From positions 1 to 64,000 of the forward strand of contig JBEKXU010000001.1 of the NCBI GenBank assembly GCA_049511715.1: DNA of 64,000 bases. The letters are read 5' to 3'. The stretch's first letter is position 1. Each line of letters begins with the position of its first letter. The stretch comes from JBEKHT01 sp049511715. Its GTDB lineage: Bacteria; Chloroflexota; Anaerolineae; Anaerolineales; RBG-16-64-43. Below, piece by piece: positions 57,915-64,000 of the stretch. The notes beneath the pieces are model-generated. The model made no database searches. It worked only from the letters and a program-made list of their open reading frames with translations, and was not told the DNA's origin. The translations under genes were made by a program, and so were the position numbers.

Positions 57915-58754
57915 TCAGCCGGAACCGAGCTGGGCGCTCCACTCCTGGACCAGCTCGGGCAGCCCGGCGAAAACCCACGTCGGCCGGATGGCCGAATCCC
58001 GCAGCTGGACGGCGGTGGTGACCCCGCTGAGCACCAGGATGCTCGCGATCCCCGCCCTGTGCGCGCCCAGGATATCTGTCTCCAGGCGGTCTCCCAGCCC
58101 AGCCGTTTGGCCCGCCGGGACGCCCAGCCGCTCGATCGCCAGCTGGTACATCAGCGGCTCCGGCTTCCCGATGATGGTCGGCTGGCGGCCGGAGCCCGTC
58201 GCCAGGGCCGCCAGGACGGCGCCGTTCCCCAGGGTGATCCCGCGCTCGGTCGGAAAGGTGGCGTCGTTGTTCGTGCCGATGAAGCCTGCGCCCCGGCGAA
58301 TGTTCAGGGTTCCCCCCGCCAGCTTCTCCCAGGTCAGCGCCCGGTCCATTCCGCAGACGACGTAATCCGCGTCCAGGTCCTCGAGGTCGGCGATCCGGAA
58401 TCCTCCGGCCGCGAGGGCGGACCGGATTCCCTCCTCGCCGATCACAAAGATCTTGGCGCCGGGCGTGGCGGTCCGGGCCAGGTACAGGGCGGTGGCCTGA
58501 GCCGAGGTCAGGATCTCCTCCTCGGAGACCTGCGCGCCCAGGCCCTGGAGTTTCTGCCGATAGGAGGCGGGGGTGAGCGTCGGGTTGTTCGTGGCTAGGA
58601 CCAGGCGGATGTCCCGGTCCCTCAGGAAGCGGAAGAACTCCGCCATTCCCGGGTTGGCGGCGGAGCCGTGCCAGAGCACTCCGTCCATATCCACGATCAG
58701 GGCCCGGAGGCGGGCCAGGCTGGGCGCCGCCTCCGGCCCGCTTGGGGTTTGCAT
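57915..58754 (-). CDS. HAD-superfamily (class IIA, NagD-like) phosphatase
   Basis: The 279-residue product has IVDMDGVLWHG (motif I nucleophile Asp), LVLATNNPTLT (motif II), a C2 cap domain with FIGTNNDATFPTERG, IGKPEP (motif III Lys) and GLGDRLETDILGAHRAGI (motif IV). It probably dephosphorylates small phosphate esters. Its start codon follows directly after a hairpin and T-tract (58758-58778) that ends clpP, so its translation signals overlap a terminator. Confidence 0.93.
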   Translation of the reverse strand: MQTPSGPEAAPSLARLRALIVDMDGVLWHGSAANPGMAEFFRFLRDRDIRLVLATNNPTLTPASYRQKLQGLGAQVSEEEILTSAQATALYLARTATPGAKIFVIGEEGIRSALAAGGFRIADLEDLDADYVVCGMDRALTWEKLAGGTLNIRRGAGFIGTNNDATFPTERGITLGNGAVLAALATGSGRQPTIIGKPEPLMYQLAIERLGVPAGQTAGLGDRLETDILGAHRAGIASILVLSGVTTAVQLRDSAIRPTWVFAGLPELVQEWSAQLGSG

Positions 58755-58757
58755 GAG

Positions 58758-58778
58758 AAAAAAATCCCCTATCGGGGA
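58758..58778 (-). terminator. Terminator-like hairpin between clpP and the HAD gene
   Basis: On the minus strand TCCCC-GATA-GGGGA is followed by seven T's. It begins immediately after the clpP stop and ends three bases before the HAD ATG. The AGGGGA arm is also the only candidate ribosome-binding site for the HAD gene. Confidence 0.65.
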
Positions 58779-59402
58779 CTACTTCTCCTTCTTCGCCGGC
58801 TTCTCCCGGTCTTCCAGGACCCGGTCCACGATCCCGTACTTCACGGCGCCTTCCGCGTCCATGAAGTAGTCGCGCTCCGTGTCGCGCTCGATCACCTCCA
58901 GCGGCTGGCCGGTGTGCTTGACCATGATGGTATTGAGGCGGTCGCGCAGGCGGAGAATTTCCCTGGCCTGGATCTCGATGTCGCTGGCCTGCCCCTGGGC
59001 GCCGCCGAGGGGCTGGTGCACATGCACCGTCGCATGCGGCAGCGCGAAGCGCGAGCCCTTGGACCCGGCGGCCAGAAGGACCGTCCCGAAGGAGGCCGTC
59101 ACGCCGACGGCGTAGGTCTCGATCGGGTTGGAGATCTGCTGCATGGTGTCGTAGATGGCCAGCCCGGCGTAGATTCCGCCGCCCGGGCAGTTGATCCACA
59201 TCTGGATTTCCTTTTCGGGATCCTCGCGGTTCAGATACAGCAGCTGGGCGACCACGAGGTTCGCGATCTGGTCGTTGATCGGGGTGCCCAGGAAGATGAT
59301 CCGTTCCCGCAGCAGCAGCGAGTAGATGTCGTAGGCGCGCTCGCCGCGGCTGGTGGTCTCAATCACCATCGGCACCACATCCATCGGGTTCGGGAAAGTC
59401 AT
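58779..59402 (-). CDS. clpP: ATP-dependent Clp protease proteolytic subunit
   Basis: The 207-residue product has RIIFLGTPIND, NCPGGGIYAGLAIYDTMQ, the Ser104 region VTASFGTVLLAAG and ALPHATVHVHQPLGG with His129. The usual ASMG around the nucleophile reads ASFG. ClpP forms the proteolytic barrel that works with ClpX, ClpC or ClpA. The ATG overlaps the tig stop (ATGA). The tig-clpP order is standard, but clpX does not follow. Confidence 0.95.
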   Translation of the reverse strand: MTFPNPMDVVPMVIETTSRGERAYDIYSLLLRERIIFLGTPINDQIANLVVAQLLYLNREDPEKEIQMWINCPGGGIYAGLAIYDTMQQISNPIETYAVGVTASFGTVLLAAGSKGSRFALPHATVHVHQPLGGAQGQASDIEIQAREILRLRDRLNTIMVKHTGQPLEVIERDTERDYFMDAEGAVKYGIVDRVLEDREKPAKKEK

Positions 59403-60811
59403 TGCGTACCTCCAGGAGATGCCGGCGCGTCGGCGGGAGAGGTTTCCGCGACGGCCGGAGCCGGCTCTTCCGGAGCCGGAAGCGGCGGGGCCTCCCCTTT
59501 GCCGATCGCGATAATTCGTTCGATGACCTTGTCATTAAGCATGTCTTCGTAGATCATTCCGTGCAGCGCGGGATCCCGGAGCATCTTTTCCATTTGTTTG
59601 GGATCCGCCTTGCCCTGCACCGAGTCGAGGGTGGTGCGCACCCGCTGGTCCACTTCCTCCTGCGGGACCTCGAGATGCTCCTTTTCGGCCAGTTCCGCCA
59701 GATACAGGCCGCGGCGCAGGCGCTCGCGGGCTTTGGGCTCGAGCTCTTTTTCCAGACCCGGGCGTCCTTCCGTCCGGCCCTTCAAGTACGTTTCCAGGCT
59801 GACGCCCTCGCGCTCCAGGGAGCGGCGCAGCGACTCGATCTGCCGGTCGATCTCCTCGCGCAGGATGACCGCGGGGTAGCGCACGGACCCGTCCTGGATC
59901 ATCGCATCGATCACCCGGGTGGCATACGCGCCTTCCGCATCGTTCTTCACCCTCGCCTCGAGGCCGGCCCGCACCCCGCTCCGCAGCTCCTCGACGGTCG
60001 CATACTCACTCACGGCCTTGACCACATCCTCGCTCCACTCCGGGACGCGGCGCGCTTTGACGGCCAGGGCGGTCAGCGAAAGGCGGGCGCGGACCGCCTG
60101 CAGGTTCGACACGGGGAAGGAGTCGGGGTAGGTGAAGTCCACTTCCCGGCTTTCCCCCTCGGCGATTCCGATGAGGGCCGCGCCGGCCCCGGGGAACCGG
60201 CCTCCCAGGTCTTCATTCAGGTCCAGTTCCTCCCCCGCACCGCCCGCGGAACCGGACTTGGCGGCGGGCAGAGGCGAGAGCTTGCCCTCCGCGTCGAGGG
60301 CCTGGACCCGGACCTTGGCGGCCAGGACGTCCCCGGCCTCGGCCGGGCGGGTCACCGGTTCGAGGATCGCCTGGGACTGCCGCAGGTTCTCCATCATCCG
60401 CTCCACCTCCTCGTCCGGCACCGCCGGCATCTCGAAGGGGACGCGAACCTGGCGGTAGTCTCCCAAAACGACTTCGGGTACCAGCGGGACGGTGAATTTC
60501 AGCACCAGCGGCTGGTGGGAGACGATGTCCTGCAGCGTTCCCGCCCGGGCCGGATCAAGGCCGCTTTCGTCCAGGGCCTTTCGATACACTTCCGGGCCGA
60601 CCAGATCCACGGCCTCCTCGAAGACCGCCTCCTGCCCGAGGTGGGCCACGACCACGGCATACGGCGCCTTGCCCTTGCGAAAACCGGGAATGCCTCTGCG
60701 CTGGGCCAGCTTGCGGGCCGCCCGCTTCATGGCCCCTTCCAGCACCTCGGCTTCCGCCTCCACCGTGAGGGTCGCCTCACACTCCCCCGTCTGTTCGACC
60801 TGGGTCTTCAT
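59399..60811 (-). CDS. tig: Trigger factor
   Basis: The ATG at 60811 starts MKTQVEQTGECEATLTVEAE; an upstream open frame lacks homology. The 470-residue chaperone has the ribosome-binding signature IPGFRKGKAP (about 37-46), a central PPIase-like domain (about 160-245), and a C-terminal helical chaperone domain. A Pro/Ala-rich tail of about 35 residues follows. It binds nascent chains at the ribosome exit. It is translationally coupled to clpP. Confidence 0.94.
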   Translation of the reverse strand: MKTQVEQTGECEATLTVEAEAEVLEGAMKRAARKLAQRRGIPGFRKGKAPYAVVVAHLGQEAVFEEAVDLVGPEVYRKALDESGLDPARAGTLQDIVSHQPLVLKFTVPLVPEVVLGDYRQVRVPFEMPAVPDEEVERMMENLRQSQAILEPVTRPAEAGDVLAAKVRVQALDAEGKLSPLPAAKSGSAGGAGEELDLNEDLGGRFPGAGAALIGIAEGESREVDFTYPDSFPVSNLQAVRARLSLTALAVKARRVPEWSEDVVKAVSEYATVEELRSGVRAGLEARVKNDAEGAYATRVIDAMIQDGSVRYPAVILREEIDRQIESLRRSLEREGVSLETYLKGRTEGRPGLEKELEPKARERLRRGLYLAELAEKEHLEVPQEEVDQRVRTTLDSVQGKADPKQMEKMLRDPALHGMIYEDMLNDKVIERIIAIGKGEAPPLPAPEEPAPAVAETSPADAPASPGGTQ

Positions 60812-60908
60812 GCGCTCCGACAGCTTCCTTTCTCTGCGAGATGGGCCGGGCCGCACGCCGTAGCGTTCCCTCTCGGCCGGCCCGCTCCGGACGACCAGCA
60901 GATTCCGC

Positions 60909-60993
60909 TGGTGGGGAAGGAGGGACTTGAACCCTCACGCCTTGCGGCACATGATCCTAAGTCATGCCTGTCTGCCAGTTCCAGCACTTCCCC
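60909..60993 (-). tRNA. tRNA-Leu (anticodon UAG)
   Basis: The minus strand folds as a class II tRNA. The acceptor pair GGGGAAG / CTTCCCC is perfect, with discriminator A and encoded CCA. The anticodon arm CATGA-CTTAGGA-TCATG gives anticodon TAG. A long variable arm and a T-arm with GTTCAAGTC follow. It reads CUA and other CUN leucine codons. Confidence 0.95.
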
Positions 60994-61002
60994 GTAAAGC
61001 GG

Positions 61003-61008
61003 ATTATA
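61003..61008 (-). promoter_or_regulatory. -10 element of the tRNA-Leu promoter
   Basis: Minus-strand TATAAT ends nine bases before the tRNA 5' end, which places the start at or just before the mature 5' end. A loose TTTGGG lies about 17 bp upstream. Confidence 0.6.
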
Positions 61009-61080
61009 ACCGCCGCAAGGCAAAGCCCAAAGACCCCCGACCGCCGCCGAAGCGGCGCAAGCGGAAGAGAGAGGAGCACG

Positions 61081-63633
61081 ATGGACCTGGGAACGATCCA
61101 ACCCGTCGACATCGATCAACAAGTCCAGCAGGCCTACCTCGACTATGCCATGAGCGTCATCGTGGCGCGCGCCCTGCCCGACGCGCGGGACGGACTCAAG
61201 CCCGTCCAGCGGCGGATCCTGTATGCCATGCACGACATGAATATGCACCCGGGCGGAGACTTCAAGAAGTCGGCGCGCATCGTCGGCGAGGTTCTCGGCA
61301 AATACCACCCCCACGGGGATCTGGCGGTCTATGAGGCCATGGCCCGGATGGCGCAGAATTTCTCGCTGCGCTACCCCCTGGTCGAGGGCCAGGGCAACTT
61401 TGGATCCGTGGACGGGGATGAGCCGGCCGCCATGCGATACACCGAGGCGCGGCTGGCCAGCCTCGCGGCCTCGCTGCTCGCGGACATTGAGAAAGAGACC
61501 GTCCCCTTCAGCCCCAACTTCGACGGCACGCTGCGCGAGCCGGAAGTCCTGCCCTCCGCGGCCCCCAACCTCCTGATCAACGGGGCCACGGGCATTGCGG
61601 TGGGCATGGCGACCTCCGTCCCGCCGCACAACCTGGGCGAGGTGTGCGAGGCCCTGATCTTCATGCTCCGCTCGTGGACGCGGACCAGGGAGATCACCAC
61701 CCAGGAGCTGCTCCGGTTTATCCAGGGGCCGGATTTTCCCACCGGCGGGCTGATCCTCGACCGGCCCGGGCAGGAGGAGGGGCTTTCGGCCGCGTACGGC
61801 TCGGGGCGAGGCAAGATCACCGTGCGCGCCCGGGCGCACTGGGAGGAGGGCGGGAAGGGGCGGGGGCGAATCGTGGTCACGGAACTGCCCTACCAGGTGA
61901 ACAAGTCCGCGCTGCTGGAGAGGATCGCGCAGCTCGCGCGCGAGGGCGCGCTGGCAGGGATCGCCGATCTGCGCGATGAGTCGGACCGGCAGGGAATGCG
62001 GATCGTTATCGAGCTGACCCGCTCCTCGGACGCGGAAGGCGTGCTGAAAAAGCTCTACCGGCACACCCCGATGGAGACCACGTTCAGCATCATCCTCTTG
62101 GCCCTGGTCCAGGGCGAACCCCGGCTGCTCACGCTCAAGCAGGCCCTGCGGGTGTTCCTCGACCACCGGCTGGAGGTCATCCAGAAGAGGAGCGCGTTCG
62201 ATCTGTCGCGGGCCCGCGAGAGAATGGTGATCCTCCAGGGCCTGCGCGTCGCCCTCAAGAACCTGGAGGAAGTCGTGCGCCTGATCCGCAGCGCGCCCAC
62301 GGCTCTGGAAGCGAGGGAGCGCCTGCAGAAGCGCTACCGGCTGACCGTGGTCCAGGCCGAGGCCATTCTCGACACGCCTCTGCGCCGGCTGGCGGCGCTG
62401 GAGCGCGAGAAGATCGAGCAGGAATACAAGGAGAAGGTCGCCCTGATGGAGTCGCTGGAGCGCCTCCTGGGCTCGCCCAAGCTGCAGCGCGAGACGTTGA
62501 TCGAGGAGCTCAAGCAGCTGCAGCAGCGCTTCGGGGACCCGCGCCGCACGGCCATCCTGGCCGACGGGGAGAAGCTCCGCAGCCTGTCCCTGGCCGCGCC
62601 GGCCGCCCGCGCCCGGGAGATGGTCTGGGTCACCCTGACCGAATCCGGCCTGCTCTCACGCGGGGGCTCATCCCGCCAGCCGCTCGAGCTCCCTCAGGCG
62701 CCGCTCCAGGCGGCGCTGCGGGCCGGCAGGGGGGACACCCTGTGCCTGCTCACGGAGGATGGGAGGCTGGCCGCGCTTCCCGTCGAAGCGGTGCCGGAGG
62801 GGGAAACCCGCGCCTCGGGTCTGCACTTCTCGGCCCTCTGCGGCCTGGAAGAGGCGAGCAAAGTGGCGACCATGGCGGCCGTGCCGCCTCCCTCGAAAGG
62901 ACGCGAGGGATACCTCACGCTGGTCACCCGGCGGGGGATGGTGAAGCGGCTGCGCCTGCAGGATCTCCCGCGGCCCTCGGCGCCGGTGGCGTCGGTGATC
63001 AAGATCGGGAAGGAAGATTCCCTGGGGTGGGCGTGGGTGACGGACGGCGGGCAGGAGCTGGTGCTCGTGACCCAGGCGGGCATGAGCATCCGCTTCCGCG
63101 AGGACGCGGTCCGGCCCATGGGCCTCCCGGCGGCCGGGGTGGCGGCGATCCGGCTGGGGGGAGCGGGCGACCGGATGGCCTGGGCCGGGGCGGTTCCGCC
63201 GCGCGGGGATCTGCTCCTCATGGGGGAAGACGGCCGCGCGAAGCGCGTGGCGATTTCGGAGTTCCCGCGGCAGGCGCGCAACGGCGTGGGGACGAAGGCG
63301 TGGAAGAGCGAGGCCGGAGGCCGCCTGGTGGGCGCCGCGGCCGGGCTGGCCGAGACGCGGATCCTGGTCGGACTGCGCGGGGCCGCCGCACAGACCGTGC
63401 GGCTCGGAGACTTCCCGCGCCGCAAGCGGACGGCGGAGCCAACCCGTCCCGCCGCGCTCAAGGGGCGCAAGGTCACCGCGCTGATCGCGCTGGACAGCCC
63501 GGTTCCGGGTGCGGGCGAGAAGCACCGCGCTCCTTCTGGCTCCGGAGGGAAGTCGAAAAAGGCCGGGCCGTCCCGGGCGCGGAAAACGAAGCGCCCGGCG
63601 GAGGCCAAGGCCTCGGGCCGGGCGAGAGGCTGA
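61081..63633 (+). CDS. gyrA: DNA gyrase subunit A (type IIA topoisomerase A subunit)
   Basis: The ATG at 61081 follows GAGAGGAG. The 850-residue product has YAMSVIVARALPDARDGLKPVQRRILYAM, GKYHPHGD and the catalytic Tyr120 in AAMRYTEARL. A C-terminal beta-pinwheel begins near residue 520 (SLAAPAARAREMVWVTLTESG); its GyrA-box is not canonical, so ParC-like activity cannot be excluded. At E. coli positions 83 and 87 this protein has Leu81 and Glu85. The last ~30 residues are Lys/Arg-rich. Confidence 0.93.
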   Translation: MDLGTIQPVDIDQQVQQAYLDYAMSVIVARALPDARDGLKPVQRRILYAMHDMNMHPGGDFKKSARIVGEVLGKYHPHGDLAVYEAMARMAQNFSLRYPLVEGQGNFGSVDGDEPAAMRYTEARLASLAASLLADIEKETVPFSPNFDGTLREPEVLPSAAPNLLINGATGIAVGMATSVPPHNLGEVCEALIFMLRSWTRTREITTQELLRFIQGPDFPTGGLILDRPGQEEGLSAAYGSGRGKITVRARAHWEEGGKGRGRIVVTELPYQVNKSALLERIAQLAREGALAGIADLRDESDRQGMRIVIELTRSSDAEGVLKKLYRHTPMETTFSIILLALVQGEPRLLTLKQALRVFLDHRLEVIQKRSAFDLSRARERMVILQGLRVALKNLEEVVRLIRSAPTALEARERLQKRYRLTVVQAEAILDTPLRRLAALEREKIEQEYKEKVALMESLERLLGSPKLQRETLIEELKQLQQRFGDPRRTAILADGEKLRSLSLAAPAARAREMVWVTLTESGLLSRGGSSRQPLELPQAPLQAALRAGRGDTLCLLTEDGRLAALPVEAVPEGETRASGLHFSALCGLEEASKVATMAAVPPPSKGREGYLTLVTRRGMVKRLRLQDLPRPSAPVASVIKIGKEDSLGWAWVTDGGQELVLVTQAGMSIRFREDAVRPMGLPAAGVAAIRLGGAGDRMAWAGAVPPRGDLLLMGEDGRAKRVAISEFPRQARNGVGTKAWKSEAGGRLVGAAAGLAETRILVGLRGAAAQTVRLGDFPRRKRTAEPTRPAALKGRKVTALIALDSPVPGAGEKHRAPSGSGGKSKKAGPSRARKTKRPAEAKASGRARG

Positions 63634-63634
63634 A

Positions 63635-63651
63635 AGACGCCCGCAGCGTCT
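63635..63651. terminator. Small hairpin between gyrA and the convergent gene
   Basis: AGACGC (63635-63640) pairs with GCGTCT (63646-63651). It touches both stop codons. No T-tract follows. Confidence 0.35.
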
Positions 63652-64000
63652 CAGGAGGAGGAGAGAGTAAAGAAGCTGTAGTGGTACTGGATCAAACCGG
63701 CCCGCAGCGCGATGGTGTCGTTCCCGTCCGTAACCTGGCCCGCGGTGCTGGTCGCCGTCCAGTTGAACTGGCGGTAGTTGCTGTCCCCGCTGCGGGAGGT
63801 CACCGTGAACGCGCCGCTGGGGAGCGAGTTGGTCAGGAAGTCCTGGTACCAGGCCGTGATCGAGGTCGTGCCCACGATCGTGCTGTCGGCCGTGGTCTGG
63901 GCGGCGTTGCTCTGGTAGAGCGCCAGGATGGTCGCGACGTCGTGCGAGTTCCAGGCCGCGACCAGGCGGTCGACCATGTCCGTGGGGGCGGGAGCCGCGC
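63651..64000 (-). CDS. SnoaL-like / DUF4440-type small domain protein, 5' end outside the window
   Basis: The frame is open to the window edge; the first internal ATG is at 63977. Visible residues include LVAAWNSHDVATILALY, TTSITAWYQDFL and a C-terminal beta-sheet pattern, typical of the NTF2-like SnoaL fold. An Ala/Pro-rich stretch precedes it, so a longer, perhaps exported, protein is likely. Ligand or reaction is unknown. Confidence 0.6.
   Translation of the reverse strand, partial: AAPAPTDMVDRLVAAWNSHDVATILALYQSNAAQTTADSTIVGTTSITAWYQDFLTNSLPSGAFTVTSRSGDSNYRQFNWTATSTAGQVTDGNDTIALRAGLIQYHYSFFTLSSS

Noticed and set aside
57673..59199. 508-codon minus-strand frame overlapping rlmN, HAD and clpP
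   Set aside because: Arg/Gly/Pro-rich out-of-frame translation of three recognised genes on the same strand.
60909..60993. tRNA-Leu as a fifth attachment-site copy
   Set aside because: It is a complete class II tRNA on the minus strand with its own promoter and no flanking duplication; GTTCAAGTC is simply the common T-arm sequence.
1..64000. CRISPR arrays, rRNA genes and complete insertion sequences
   Set aside because: I saw no regularly spaced direct repeats with unique spacers, no conserved rRNA segments, and no transposase.

Overview
The window is a high-GC, gene-dense bacterial chromosome segment with no rRNA and one intact tRNA (tRNA-Leu, 60909-60993). Gene content suggests a Chloroflexota bacterium, probably Anaerolineae-like: many Thr/Pro-rich lipoproteins with TolB-type propellers, a very large AfsR/SARP-type regulator, a TIGR03663-type membrane glycosyltransferase fused to NHL repeats, a tungsten aldehyde:ferredoxin oxidoreductase, and archaeal-type phosphoglycerate mutase. 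This placement is inference from gene families; no marker phylogeny was run.

Region 1 (1-13.3 kb) is accessory DNA: sparse genes, long gaps, lower GC in places and broken genes. Four degenerate tRNA-like sequences (957-1052, 4537-4614, 9099-9158, 12971-13050) share the T-loop core GTTCAAGTC; the first and last also share a UCU anticodon position and a GCCTCGGTTC 5' end. They bracket three modules of about 3.5-4.5 kb. A tyrosine-recombinase remnant lies next to the third copy. Cargo is mostly exported: a kelch protein, an esterase-fold protein without its catalytic Ser and His, a metallophosphoesterase, a protein with 40-residue repeats, two lipoproteins sharing an ACNLPT lipobox (one a G1 glutamic peptidase), plus a SARP regulator and a relic of a second copy. 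I read this as tRNA-targeted accretion of integrative elements.

Region 2 (13.3-21.9 kb) holds an SCP2 protein, aldehyde:ferredoxin oxidoreductase and the NAD(P)HX repair fusion NnrDE, then two convergent envelope genes (M23 peptidase, TolB-like lipoprotein) and fdhD.

Region 3 (22-26.1 kb) is a replication module: DUF151 nuclease, DnaB helicase, a DnaD-like protein and an unusual tandem DnaC-like loader. Region 4 (26.2-45 kb) is rich in lower glycolysis and gluconeogenesis: apgM, yvcK-gap-pgk followed by a Ser/Thr kinase, eno, and aspartate aminotransferase-pckA. It also carries a sugar ABC ATPase, a cysteine desulfurase-mnmA pair for tRNA thiolation, and membrane or secreted proteins.

Region 5 (45-55.3 kb) has a tightly overlapping minus-strand chain (UDP-glucuronate decarboxylase, GtrA, a small GW-repeat protein, thioesterase, ChlI-like ATPase), a G5/TolB lipoprotein, and scpB-rluB-glycosyltransferase/NHL on the plus strand. 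rluB seems to lack any canonical start codon. A short AT-richer insert (about 55.35-56.8 kb) with an MBL-fold hydrolase precedes Region 6 (56.8-64 kb): rlmN, a HAD phosphatase, tig-clpP, tRNA-Leu, gyrA and a truncated SnoaL-like gene.
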